Shown piece after piece: positions 8,770-16,925 of a stretch of DNA of 64,000 nucleotides. The notes beneath the pieces are model-generated. The model made no database searches. It saw only the letters and a program-made list of their open reading frames with translations, and was not told the origin of the DNA. The stretch is from Agrobacterium larrymoorei (GTDB lineage: Bacteria > Pseudomonadota > Alphaproteobacteria > Rhizobiales > Rhizobiaceae), in assembly GCF_013322225.1 (NCBI RefSeq), contig NZ_JAAMFB010000031.1:62001-126000 (forward strand), written 5' to 3'. Position numbers and translations under genes: made by a program. Position 1 is the first letter of the stretch. Each line of letters starts with the position of its first letter.

Positions 8770-9552
8770 TCAGCCTGCGTTAAAACGCTGCTCGAGGCGG
8801 CGGGTGAGGCGGGCAATCGGGTAGCAGAGAGTAAAAAAGGCAGCCATGACCACTACGTAAGCAATGACCGTGAAGTCAAGGCGGCGCACGGCGGTGCTGG
8901 CGTCAGTCGCCGCGTGCATCAGTTCGTGCACACCCACAAGGGACGCGAGCGAAGTGCCCATTGCGATGGAAGAGGCAACATTCATCCACGGCGGTAGTGA
9001 GCGGCGTATGCATTGCGGCAGGATAACGAAGCGCAGCGCCTGCAAACGAGAAAAGCCAAGCCCCTTCGTTGCCTCCCACTGGGTCGTCGGAATGGAAAGC
9101 ACCGCCCCACGCGTGATCTCGGCGATATAGGCGCTTGCGAGGATGGCCAGACCGATAACCGCCTTGATCCAGTCGGGGAAGGGGAGGTAATTCCCAAAGG
9201 CTACGATCTCGAACGGGAAGATGTAGGTCGTCGCAAAGATCAGGACGAGCGCTGGGGCGTTGCGGAACACCTGCACGTAAATTCCCGCTGGCCAGCGAAC
9301 GAACCAATAGGGCGCCAACTGCATAAGGCCGATCATAATCCCGGCCGTCGTTCCAAGGCTGACAGCGCAGATCGTGATGAGAACGTTCATTGAGAAGCCG
9401 GAAGCGAGATAGGGGATCCAATCCACCAGCTCTTTCCCGAGCGTCAGATCCGCCAGCGACCAGACGACGACGAGGAGAGGCATTGCAATGTAGCCGAGGT
9501 ATCGTAGCACGGGGCCGGTTGGCTTTGCGTTAGGATTGCTTGTCGTACTCAT
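8770..9552 (-). CDS. Amino-acid-type ABC transporter permease (HisM/GlnP family)
   Basis: This inner-membrane permease of 260 residues starts at ATG 9552, whose bases overlap the TGA of the previous permease (ATGA junction). Several transmembrane segments are visible, together with the cytoplasmic-loop signature of the family: ITRGAVLSIPTTQWEATKGLGFSRLQALRFVILPQ. In pieces the key residues are R-G-A near SIP, the E-A-x-x-L/G turn and the ILPQ end. It pairs with the next permease to form the channel and couples to the ATPase at 7973-8758. Confidence 0.93.
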   Translation of the reverse strand: MSTTSNPNAKPTGPVLRYLGYIAMPLLVVVWSLADLTLGKELVDWIPYLASGFSMNVLITICAVSLGTTAGIMIGLMQLAPYWFVRWPAGIYVQVFRNAPALVLIFATTYIFPFEIVAFGNYLPFPDWIKAVIGLAILASAYIAEITRGAVLSIPTTQWEATKGLGFSRLQALRFVILPQCIRRSLPPWMNVASSIAMGTSLASLVGVHELMHAATDASTAVRRLDFTVIAYVVVMAAFFTLCYPIARLTRRLEQRFNAG

Positions 9553-10295
9553 AGGCCATATCCCGGAACTGCCAGCTTCCGCTCCACCCACACCCCGATA
9601 CGAGCAAGGACGAAATTGATAAGGCTGAAGAAAGCGAGGAGCACGATCATGAGTTCGACCACGTTGTCGCGCTGCGTCCAGACCATGATGGAGGCGTAAG
9701 TAATTTCACTCACCGCAATCGCGTTGCCGACGGTCGTTGATTTGACGAGGCTGATCAGGCCGTTGACGATCGCCGGGAGGGATGAGCGAAGGGCCAGCGG
9801 AACCTGAACGTAGCGGAGAATTTCAAATTGGCTGAAACCCATACCCCGGGCCGCTTCAACCATCGAGGCCGGAACGGCTTCGATGCCGCCACGGATTGCT
9901 TCTGCGTGCAGAGCCGCCACATGAAGACCAACCACTGCCACGACCCAGAAAAAAGGTGAGAGAGGGTTGTTCTGCGCTCCTCCAACCAAATTGGAAACGA
10001 CGGTGTTCAGAACAAGAAAACTGAACATTAGTTGCACGAGCGTCGGCGTGTTGCGCGTCAGTTCTACAAATGCGCGTACCGGCAGAGACAGCCAAAGCCT
10101 GCCTGATGTCAGGCAGGCAGCGAAAATCAGGCCGAAAACGAGACTGACTGGAACGGTGATGGCAACGAGATAAAGCGTTGTCAGAAAACCATCACGCCAG
10201 ATCTGCGCTTCATAGCCTGTTAGAAGAAATTCGTAATTAAGGCCCAGCCTGCTCGTCAAATCGACAAACAGGCCGGTCACATTCAAGTCCTGCAT
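9549..10295 (-). CDS. Amino-acid-type ABC transporter permease (HisQ family)
   Basis: This 248-residue inner-membrane permease has the HisM/HisQ signature: VELTRNTPTLVQLMF in the N-terminal half, then AIRGGIEAVPASMVEAARGMG and a VQVPLALR loop that contacts the ATPase. It follows the binding-protein gene after 23 bases and overlaps the second permease by 4 bases. It is part of the importer that precedes the MmgE/PrpD and LLM genes. Confidence 0.93.
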   Translation of the reverse strand: MQDLNVTGLFVDLTSRLGLNYEFLLTGYEAQIWRDGFLTTLYLVAITVPVSLVFGLIFAACLTSGRLWLSLPVRAFVELTRNTPTLVQLMFSFLVLNTVVSNLVGGAQNNPLSPFFWVVAVVGLHVAALHAEAIRGGIEAVPASMVEAARGMGFSQFEILRYVQVPLALRSSLPAIVNGLISLVKSTTVGNAIAVSEITYASIMVWTQRDNVVELMIVLLAFFSLINFVLARIGVWVERKLAVPGYGL

Positions 10296-10318
10296 GACAT
10301 GCTACCGCTACTTTCCGC

Positions 10319-11155
10319 TTATTGGGCAGAGGAAAGCTTTTTCTTCTCTTCCTCGAGATAGGTGGTGTTCAGCAGACGGTTTGCCTTTGCCATCTCAAGC
10401 ATTTTGCCCGAGGCGTGAAGCTTCTTGACGACATTATCCAACGCGGACTGGGTATCGCTTTCGCCCTTGCGCAGCCAAATCACGGAGTCAGAAGGGATAA
10501 GTTCGGTCGGGAACGGAATTGCGTAATCTTTCCACTCGTCGGCACGGTCCACCAGCAACAAACCGACCGTCGCCCCGACGTGAACGGCTGCAACGCAGTT
10601 TCCGCCCTGAAGCGCCAGAAGCGATTCTGGCTGGCTCGGCAGGCCCTTGACGATAGCGCCGTACTCCTCAGCAAGCGGCTGAGCGTAATTCGAGCCTTGC
10701 GATATGCAGACTGGCTTGCCCTTGAGATCGGCCCAGTCTTTCAAGCCGCTGTCTTTACGAACAACGGCAGCGCCCCCGGCACGATCATAGGGTGTCGGCA
10801 CGTAATCAAGTATTTTCGCGCGCTCTTCGGTGTATTGCATATTTGCGATCAGGATATCGACCTTACCCTGCTGCAGGAATTGTACCCGGTTTGGCGGTGT
10901 CACCGTCACGGTTTCCAGTTCTACGCCGAGGTCAGCGGCGAGCGCTTTCGCAAGATCGACGTTATAGCCTTTTTGCTCCTGCGATTTAGGATCGATGAAG
11001 CCGAATGGAGCACCCGACAGGATAACGCCGACGGTGAGTTTTCCTCGTCCCTTGATGCGATCCAGCGTAGCGTCTGCCGATGCTTGAGTTGCGGCAAGAG
11101 TAGCTAGCGACAGGGAAAGGGCGAAGACGGTCTTGGTGAAGGCTTTGACAAACAT
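10319..11155 (-). CDS. Amino-acid-type ABC transporter periplasmic binding protein
   Basis: This is a family-3 solute-binding protein of 278 residues with an N-terminal Sec signal peptide (MFVKAFTKTVFALSLSLATL, cleavage near TQASA). Mature-domain marks are LTVGVILSGAPFGFIDP, GYNVDLAKALAADLGVELE and the KVDILIANM...R-A-K block. It is the first gene of the operon, so the promoter should lie in 11156-11300. The binding pocket cannot be assigned to a particular amino acid or other solute. The downstream LLM and PrpD genes suggest a compound that is oxidised by FMNH2 and O2. Confidence 0.93.
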   Translation of the reverse strand: MFVKAFTKTVFALSLSLATLAATQASADATLDRIKGRGKLTVGVILSGAPFGFIDPKSQEQKGYNVDLAKALAADLGVELETVTVTPPNRVQFLQQGKVDILIANMQYTEERAKILDYVPTPYDRAGGAAVVRKDSGLKDWADLKGKPVCISQGSNYAQPLAEEYGAIVKGLPSQPESLLALQGGNCVAAVHVGATVGLLLVDRADEWKDYAIPFPTELIPSDSVIWLRKGESDTQSALDNVVKKLHASGKMLEMAKANRLLNTTYLEEEKKKLSSAQ

Positions 11156-11566
11156 CGATGACTCCTAATTTGCCGCAACATATTTGAACCCTGTAGTGCC
11201 CACGAGGAAATTTGTTCTTTGTTTATGGGCGGGCGCAGAAAAACCGTCTCGCAGGATCGCTATTATATGTCATTTTCGTTCAATAGATCACGGGAGTACC
11301 GGTTACAAGTCGTATGCCATGAGTACGTCCGAGAGCAAGGATAAATCGCAGGCTTTTATAGGCCTTGCTAAGGGGCAGCAGATTCCATTCTTCCTGACAT
11401 TTTTATGCGGCTCAAGGAGTTGAGGGCCGCCGTCAGTTGACCTTCGAAAAAGGCATGATGAGCGGCTGTGCCAGTGTCATTGGGTTGCCCCGCGGCACGA
11501 GAAGAATGTTCCTACCAGCGTCTCAGTTTCGAAGTGTTCTGGACGCTGGCATTTTTGATATCACAA
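11156..11566. other. Intergenic region: importer promoter side and an unassigned hairpin pair
   Basis: There is no convincing gene here. The left part must hold the promoter of the 11155-5321 operon. The right part (11468-11556) holds two hairpins, described separately. A short reading frame beginning near 11319 has no recognisable product or supporting ribosome site. Confidence 0.5.
11515..11556 (+). terminator. Rho-independent-like hairpin reading right, with no upstream gene
   Basis: CCAGCGTC (11515-11522) pairs with GACGCTGG (11542-11549), extended inward by CAG/CTG after one bulge. On the plus strand it is followed by CATTTTT. A second weak stem (GTGCC 11468-11472 with GGCAC 11494-11498) lies just before it. 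On the minus strand, where pcaF ends, the T-run is absent. It may end a small plus-strand RNA, or it may simply be a symmetric pcaF terminator. Confidence 0.4.
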
Positions 11567-12772
11567 TCAAACGCGTTCAAGTGCAACGGCGATACCCTGT
11601 CCGACGCCGATGCACATTGTGGCCAATGCGTAAGAGCCATTGGTCGTTGCGAGTTCCAGCGCCGCTGTCCCCGCTAGTCTGGCTCCCGACATGCCCAGGG
11701 GGTGCCCCAGTGCGATGGCACCGCCGTTTGGATTTACTCGAGGATCGTCATCAGCAATGCCAAGGGCACGCAGCGTTGCCAGTGACTGAGATGCAAATGC
11801 TTCGTTGAGTTCGATGACGTCAAACTGGTTCTGCGTCAGGCTGAGCCTTTCCATCAGTTTTCTCGAGGCCGATACCGGGCCGATGCCCATGATGCGGGGC
11901 GGTACACCCGCTGCCGCTCCCGCCATCACCCGGGCAATCGGTGTCAGTCCATATTTCCGGGCCCCGGCTTCCGATGCCAGGATCAAAGCCGCTGCCCCAT
12001 CATTGACGCCAGACGCATTTCCGGCCGTCACCGTCCCACCGTCTTTCCTGAATGGTGTCGCAAGCTTTGCAAGTGCCTCCATCGTGGTTGCGCGGGGGTG
12101 TTCATCCTTCGAAACAGAGATCGGATCGCTCTTGCGCTGTGGAATGGTGACGGGAGTAATCTCTCTGGCCAGTCGACCATTTTCCTGGGCGGCGGCGGCC
12201 TTGCTCTGGCTCGCCACTGCAAAGGCATCCTGATCCTCGCGAGAGATCGTGTAATCCGCAGCCACGTTTTCGCCGGTCTCCGGCATGGAATCCACGCCGT
12301 ACTGCTTTTTCATCAGCGGGTTGACGAAGCGCCAGCCGATTGTCGTGTCATAGATTTCGGCGTTTCGGGAAAAGGCGCTGTCCGCCTTGGGGATGACAAA
12401 CGGCGCGCGGCTCATGCTTTCCACGCCACCGGCGATGACGATGTCCGCCTCACCTGATTTGATGGCGCGGGATGCGGTGATAACGGCGTCCATACCCGAA
12501 CCGCAGAGGCGATTCATGGTGGTGCCTGACACAGACACCGGCAACCCCGCCAGAAGCAGAGACATGCGCGCAACGTTGCGGTTGTCCTCACCGGCTTGAT
12601 TGGCGCACCCGTAAATCACATCGCCAAGCGCCTCCCAATCGACGTCAGCATTTCTCTCGATCAGCGCTTTCAAGGGTACTGCGCCCAGATCGTCAGCTCT
12701 TACGGAAGACAGGGAGCCGCCGAAACGGCCAATCGGAGTGCGGATGTAATCGCAGATAAAGGCTTCAGCCAC
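11567..12772 (-). CDS. pcaF: Beta-ketoadipyl-CoA thiolase PcaF
   Basis: This enzyme cleaves beta-ketoadipyl-CoA with CoA to succinyl-CoA and acetyl-CoA, the last step of the beta-ketoadipate pathway. The GTG at 12772 is chosen because AGGAG lies about 9 bases upstream and it gives AEAFICDYIRTPIGRFGG at the N-terminus (401 residues, the usual PcaF length). Thiolase residues are present: nucleophile C90 in MNRLCGSGMDA, His in GHPLGMSGARL and the second Cys in CIGVGQGIA. The start lies inside the end of pcaJ (12-base overlap), so translation is coupled. Alternative: another degradative acyl-CoA thiolase, but the pcaIJ context settles it. Confidence 0.95.
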   Translation of the reverse strand: MAEAFICDYIRTPIGRFGGSLSSVRADDLGAVPLKALIERNADVDWEALGDVIYGCANQAGEDNRNVARMSLLLAGLPVSVSGTTMNRLCGSGMDAVITASRAIKSGEADIVIAGGVESMSRAPFVIPKADSAFSRNAEIYDTTIGWRFVNPLMKKQYGVDSMPETGENVAADYTISREDQDAFAVASQSKAAAAQENGRLAREITPVTIPQRKSDPISVSKDEHPRATTMEALAKLATPFRKDGGTVTAGNASGVNDGAAALILASEAGARKYGLTPIARVMAGAAAGVPPRIMGIGPVSASRKLMERLSLTQNQFDVIELNEAFASQSLATLRALGIADDDPRVNPNGGAIALGHPLGMSGARLAGTAALELATTNGSYALATMCIGVGQGIAVALERV

Positions 12773-12783
12773 GTTGTTTCTCC

Positions 12784-13473
12784 TCAGCAATCTGGAACGA
12801 CAAGGGCCGCAACCGCACCCTCGATATGAAGCTGGGCACCCGTTATGGATTGCAGTTCTTCGATGCTGATTGCGGAAAGTTTCTCACGCAGCACGAACCG
12901 TCCCTTGACGACATCGATGACTGCATGGCTGGTGTAAATTCTTGTCACACAGGCGACCCCCGTTAGCGGAAACGTGCATGTCTCCACCAGCTTCGGCTCA
13001 CCGTTTTTTGTGGCATGTTCTGTGATGACGAAGACCTGCTTTGCCCCGTGGACCAAATCCATCGCGCCACCGACTGCGGGCACGCCCTTCGAGCCGACCC
13101 GCCAGTTGGCAAGATCGCCATTTTGCGCCACCTGCAAGGCACCAAGGATTGCGATATCGAGATGGCCACCGCGCACCATCGCGAAGCTGTCGGCATGGTG
13201 GAAGAATGCAGCGCCAGGCTTCAATGTCACCGCTTTCTTGCCCGCATTGATCAGATCCCAGTCCTCTTCACCTGCCGCCGGAGCATTGCCGAAATCGAGT
13301 ATGCCGTTTTCGGTATGAAAGATCGCTTCGCGCCCGGGCGGCTGGTAGCGCGCGACCATTTCGGGAAAGCCGATGCCGAGGTTGACATAGGCTCCGTCCG
13401 CGATGTCCTGAGCAGCGCGCCAGGCAATCTGGGCGTTGGTAAGTTTGATGGTGTCAAAGGTCTGGTCTGTCAT
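12784..13473 (-). CDS. pcaJ: 3-oxoadipate CoA-transferase subunit B PcaJ
   Basis: This is the beta subunit of succinyl-CoA:3-oxoadipate CoA-transferase, 229 residues. The family block IFHTENGILDFG carries the Glu that forms the enzyme-CoA thioester. GIGFPEMV near the N-terminus and GGAMDLVHGAKQV are further subunit-B marks. Its ATG overlaps the pcaI stop (ATGA). It works with PcaI to activate beta-ketoadipate before PcaF. Confidence 0.96.
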   Translation of the reverse strand: MTDQTFDTIKLTNAQIAWRAAQDIADGAYVNLGIGFPEMVARYQPPGREAIFHTENGILDFGNAPAAGEEDWDLINAGKKAVTLKPGAAFFHHADSFAMVRGGHLDIAILGALQVAQNGDLANWRVGSKGVPAVGGAMDLVHGAKQVFVITEHATKNGEPKLVETCTFPLTGVACVTRIYTSHAVIDVVKGRFVLREKLSAISIEELQSITGAQLHIEGAVAALVVPDC

Positions 13474-14177
13474 GCGTAGGTCACTCCGGCGCGAATGAGT
13501 TCCTCTTCCTGCTGGGGCTGCGAAACCTCAACGATACGATTGACGAATATTCCCGGCGTGATGACGTGCTCTGGATCGATCTCGCCTGCGTCCACGATCT
13601 TTGACACCTGCACGATTGTCTGCGTGGCCGCCATGCACATCAACGGATTGAAGTTGCGCGCCGCCTTGTTGTAGGTCAGGTTGCCGTGGCGATCTCCGAT
13701 ATGCGCCTTGATGATAGCGAAATCCGCTTTCAGCCAACGCTCCTGAACATAGTGCCTGCCATCGAACTCCGCGGTTGGTTTGCCCTCTGCAAGTTCGGTG
13801 CCGTAGGCAGTCGGGGTATAAAAGGCCGGAATTCCTGCGCCGCCGGCACGAATGCGCTCTGCCAGCGTCCCTTGAGGGACGAGTTCAAGTTCGATTTCAC
13901 CAGCGAGATATCGATCCGTAAATGCACGCGGATCCGATGATTTGGGAAATGAGCAGATCATTTTCCGAACCATGCCTGCATCGATCATCGCGGCAATTCC
14001 GATCCGGCCATTGCCTGCGTTGTTGTTGATGACCGTCAGATTTTTCGGCCCACTGTCAATCAGCGCGTGGATGAGCTCGATTGGAGCACCTGACCCGCCA
14101 AAGCCGCCGATCATCACTGTCGCGCCGTCTTTGATCTCCGAGACAGCGTTTTCAAGGCTCGAATTCGTTTTATCCAT
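13470..14177 (-). CDS. pcaI: 3-oxoadipate CoA-transferase subunit A PcaI
   Basis: This is the alpha subunit of the CoA-transferase, 235 residues. The glycine-rich ATVMIGGFGGSGAPIELI near the N-terminus and VINNNAGNGRIG are typical of subunit A, as is DFAIIKAHIGDRHGNLTYNK in the middle. It is the first gene of the pcaIJF operon and is divergent from pcaR. The perfect inverted repeat at 14261-14305 in the shared promoter region is the likely control site. Confidence 0.96.
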   Translation of the reverse strand: MDKTNSSLENAVSEIKDGATVMIGGFGGSGAPIELIHALIDSGPKNLTVINNNAGNGRIGIAAMIDAGMVRKMICSFPKSSDPRAFTDRYLAGEIELELVPQGTLAERIRAGGAGIPAFYTPTAYGTELAEGKPTAEFDGRHYVQERWLKADFAIIKAHIGDRHGNLTYNKAARNFNPLMCMAATQTIVQVSKIVDAGEIDPEHVITPGIFVNRIVEVSQPQQEEELIRAGVTYA

Positions 14178-14260
14178 CCACGACCTCCCAGGGATGAGGG
14201 TATTCCGACTTCCTGCTGAAGCCGCTTCACTAAGTAATCCCGCAGCCTCTGGACCTCAAT

Positions 14261-14305
14261 CATTTTGTGCGATATGCGTATTTTGTTACCATATCGCACA
14301 AAATG
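14261..14305. promoter_or_regulatory. Perfect 16-bp inverted repeat between pcaI and pcaR (candidate PcaR operator)
   Basis: The arm CATTTTGTGCGATATG (14261-14276) is exactly complementary to CATATCGCACAAAATG (14290-14305), with a 13-base AT-rich spacer. Arm starts are 29 bases apart, near three helical turns, so both halves face the same side of DNA. Each arm contains ATATCGCAC, close to the ATAATCGCAC core remembered for the Pseudomonas PcaR site. It lies just upstream of the pcaR TTG start and about 85 bases from pcaI. The symmetry is observed; PcaR binding is inference. Confidence 0.75.
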
Positions 14306-14314
14306 GAGTGAGGT

Positions 14315-15076
14315 TTGTCCGGAAAACAAGCAGACCTGATGAGTGGACTGGCGAAGGGGTTGCGGGTGATTGAGGCTTTTACGGCAGAGACGCCGCGCCT
14401 GAGCATCTCGCAGGCTGCCGAACTCGCAGGTCTGGATCGGGCAACGACGCGCCGGTGCCTGCTGACGCTGGCAGAGCACGGGTACTGCGCCTATGACGGC
14501 AAATTTTTTACAGTCACACCGCGGGTCCTGCGCCTAGGTACAGGCTGTCTTGCATCCATGCCACTGCCGCGGATCGTCCAGCCATGGCTTGACAGGCTGT
14601 CCGAAGAGATCGGCCAAAGCACCTCGGTAGCGATCCTGGACGATGCGGACATTGTCTACGTAGCGCGGGCCGCGCAACGCAAGGTGATGTCGATTGCACT
14701 GATGCCGGGTTCGCGTCTCCCCGCATTCTGCACCTCGCTGGGACGCATCATGCTGGCTTCATTGCGTGAACAAGAGGCTCGTGATCTCTTGGATGCACAT
14801 CCGCCGCAGGCCAGAACTGCGCATACCCTTGTGGATACCAATGGTCTGGTGGCTGAACTGCAGCGGGTGCGAAACCAGGGATACGCCGCAGTCGATCAGG
14901 AGGTCGAAGAAGGCTTGCGTTCGATTGCGGTGCCACTGAAAAACGCGCGTGGGGTTGTCGTGGCGTCTCTCAACACTGGGCTTGCCGTCTCTGCGGAACC
15001 GATGGACGACCTTGTCAGGAAATATCTTCCGTCGCTTCAAAAGGTCAGCCGGGAGCTTCAGGGCGTTCTGGCGTGA
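14315..15076 (+). CDS. pcaR: IclR-family regulator of the beta-ketoadipate pathway, PcaR
   Basis: This 253-residue IclR/PcaU/PobR-type regulator has an N-terminal winged helix (RLSISQAAELAGLDRATTRRC, about 28-60) and a C-terminal effector domain with GRIMLASL and the terminal SLNTGLAV block. The TTG at 14315 has GGAG six bases upstream and is preferred; ATG 14339 is an alternative. It is divergent from pcaIJF and is the expected activator of those genes in response to beta-ketoadipate, known for this family in Pseudomonas and Agrobacterium. It may autoregulate, because the inverted repeat ends 10 bases before its start. Confidence 0.92.
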   Translation: MSGKQADLMSGLAKGLRVIEAFTAETPRLSISQAAELAGLDRATTRRCLLTLAEHGYCAYDGKFFTVTPRVLRLGTGCLASMPLPRIVQPWLDRLSEEIGQSTSVAILDDADIVYVARAAQRKVMSIALMPGSRLPAFCTSLGRIMLASLREQEARDLLDAHPPQARTAHTLVDTNGLVAELQRVRNQGYAAVDQEVEEGLRSIAVPLKNARGVVVASLNTGLAVSAEPMDDLVRKYLPSLQKVSRELQGVLA

Positions 15077-15098
15077 GGCTCAAATGATATGACGCCGC

Positions 15099-16022
15099 TC
15101 ACAGGAGGCTCCTTGACGCAGCCGCCTCGCGGATTGTTTGCAACAGAAGAGACATTGCCACTGAGGGAACGGCGTCCGTGCGCGTCGTGAGACCCACCGG
15201 CCCGCGGGTGTCGCTCGTGTCTATCGGCAGCGTAGAAAGCCACCCCGCCTCGACGTCGCGGGCGACAACGCCGGCGGAGATGATCCAGACCGCATCGCTT
15301 GTCGAGACAAAAGCACGGCCAAACGAATCCGACACGGTCTCGATCTGGTTCGGCAGGCTGGAAATGCCGTTTGTGATGAGAAACTGGTCCACGAATGGCC
15401 TGATGATCGACGATGTGGTGGGCATGAGTACCGTGTACTCGCCTAAATCCGCGAATGCAGAACGAGTTGAGGTCAGCAACGGATGTCCTGCGCGCACGGC
15501 GAACACGACCTGCTCGGAATAGAGATGTTCGAAAAGGAACCCTGCCATCTTGTCTGCGCCCGCGAGACGACCGACAACGAGATCAAGTTCACCAAATCGC
15601 AGTTGCTCCAGAAGGACCGAATTCTCGCCGGTGACGATCCTGATGCGGCTCCATGTTTTTTCTTTAAGGAAGAGATCCATAGCATAGGGCATGATGTGAC
15701 TGGACACTGTTGGCAGTGTGCCGACGCGCAAAAGGGGCGCGTCTCCAGCCCGGGCCTGCGACACGGAGTCTACACCTTGCCGGAGTGCGGCAATCGCTGC
15801 ACCCGCATGTTTGAGAAAAACTTCACCATACCGGGTGATCCGGATTCCGCGACCGTCACGCTCCACGATGGCGATGCCGAGCGCATCCTCCAACTCTCGG
15901 AGGGTTTTCGTGACCGCTGGCTGGCTGACATTGAGAAAGCCTGCCGCCTTGACCACGCTTCTGTGACGCGCGACTTCGATGAAGGTTTGCAGATGGCGAA
16001 ACTTGACGCGATGCTCGTTCAT
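15099..16022 (-). CDS. pcaQ: LysR-family regulator PcaQ
   Basis: This LysR-type activator has a helix-turn-helix at residues about 18-38 (RSVVKAAGFLNVSQPAVTKTL) and an effector domain with TVSSHIMPYAMDLF. Divergent placement next to pcaDCHGB is the classic Agrobacterium/Sinorhizobium arrangement, where PcaQ activates pcaD with carboxymuconate or carboxymuconolactone as co-inducer. I prefer ATG 16022 (MNEHRVKFRHLQTF, 307 residues). The ATG at 16037 lies inside the putative PcaQ box 16030-16045 and has no clear ribosome site. The upstream start would add only MVINS. Confidence 0.93.
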   Translation of the reverse strand: MNEHRVKFRHLQTFIEVARHRSVVKAAGFLNVSQPAVTKTLRELEDALGIAIVERDGRGIRITRYGEVFLKHAGAAIAALRQGVDSVSQARAGDAPLLRVGTLPTVSSHIMPYAMDLFLKEKTWSRIRIVTGENSVLLEQLRFGELDLVVGRLAGADKMAGFLFEHLYSEQVVFAVRAGHPLLTSTRSAFADLGEYTVLMPTTSSIIRPFVDQFLITNGISSLPNQIETVSDSFGRAFVSTSDAVWIISAGVVARDVEAGWLSTLPIDTSDTRGPVGLTTRTDAVPSVAMSLLLQTIREAAASRSLL

Positions 16023-16029
16023 TGAATTG

Positions 16030-16045
16030 ATAACCATTTGGGTAT
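16030..16045. promoter_or_regulatory. Candidate PcaQ binding site between pcaQ and pcaD
   Basis: The sequence ATAACCATTTGGGTAT is an interrupted dyad (ATAACC-N4-GGGTAT, five of six positions symmetrical). It closely resembles the ATAACC-N4-GGTTAA motif that I recall for PcaQ of Sinorhizobium. It lies about 70 bases upstream of the pcaD start, a normal place for LysR activation, and just upstream of the preferred pcaQ start. Confidence 0.6.
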
Positions 16046-16115
16046 GGATAGCGCCGAAAAAGTCATTTTACCTAACTGCTTCAATATACCAAGATACCGC
16101 CGGGAGAGATTTTCA

Positions 16116-16925
16116 ATGCAATTCGCACGTATCAACGACATCGCTATCCATTATCAGGTCATTGGCGGGCCTGCCGACAAACCGGTGATCGTCTTCGCCA
16201 ATTCGCTCGGCACCGATTTTCGTATCTGGCGGGATGTGGTTGTGCGCCTTGCGGGCGATTTTCCCATCGTGCTTTACGACAAGCGGGGCCATGGCCTTTC
16301 GGACATCGGCGCGACGCCTTATTCCATCGCTGATCATGCGTCGGACCTTGCAGGCCTGCTGGATCATCTTAACGTCAGGAATGCCATCATCTGCGGCTTG
16401 TCGGTCGGAGGGCTGATTGCGCAGGCACTCTATCAGACGCGCGCCGATCTCGTTCAGGCGCTGATCCTGTGCAGCACGGCAAGCAAGATCGGCACGGAAG
16501 AGACCTGGAACAGCCGCATTGCAGCAGTCGAAGAGGATGGGATCGAAAGCATTCTGGATACGGTTATGGAGCGTTGGTTCACGCCAGTTTTCCGTCGTCC
16601 GGATAACGTCGCCTTTACGGGATATCGAAACATGCTGGCGCGTCAGCCGCGCGAGGGTTACGCGGCGACCTGTGCAGCGATACGCGACGCCGATTACACC
16701 GAGGCTGCAAGGCGGATTGACGTTCCCACGCTTTGCATTGTCGGCGATCAGGACGGTGCGACGCCACCCGATCTCGTTCAATCAACAGCACGGATAATTC
16801 CCGGCGCTCGTTTCGAGGTCATCAAGGATGCGGGGCATATTCCATGCGTTGAACAACCCGAAGTCCTGACTGAACTCGTCAAGGCTTTCATAGGCAGTAT
16901 CAATACCGGAGGAAAACCTGCATGA
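16116..16925 (+). CDS. pcaD: 3-oxoadipate enol-lactonase PcaD
   Basis: This alpha/beta hydrolase converts beta-ketoadipate enol-lactone to beta-ketoadipate. The 269-residue protein has the oxyanion block VIVFANSLGTD (25-35), the nucleophile elbow GLSVGG (Ser96) and the C-terminal His in DAGHIPCVEQP. The frame is open further left, but ATG 16116 follows GGGAGAG at good spacing and starts MQFARINDIAIHYQ, the family N-terminus. It is the first gene of pcaDCHGB and overlaps pcaC by 4 bases. It is probably activated by PcaQ. Confidence 0.96.
   Translation: MQFARINDIAIHYQVIGGPADKPVIVFANSLGTDFRIWRDVVVRLAGDFPIVLYDKRGHGLSDIGATPYSIADHASDLAGLLDHLNVRNAIICGLSVGGLIAQALYQTRADLVQALILCSTASKIGTEETWNSRIAAVEEDGIESILDTVMERWFTPVFRRPDNVAFTGYRNMLARQPREGYAATCAAIRDADYTEAARRIDVPTLCIVGDQDGATPPDLVQSTARIIPGARFEVIKDAGHIPCVEQPEVLTELVKAFIGSINTGGKPA

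Noticed and set aside
11184-11423. Short plus-strand frame in the gap between the ABC operon and pcaF
   Set aside because: No recognisable product, and it lies across the likely promoter of the importer operon.
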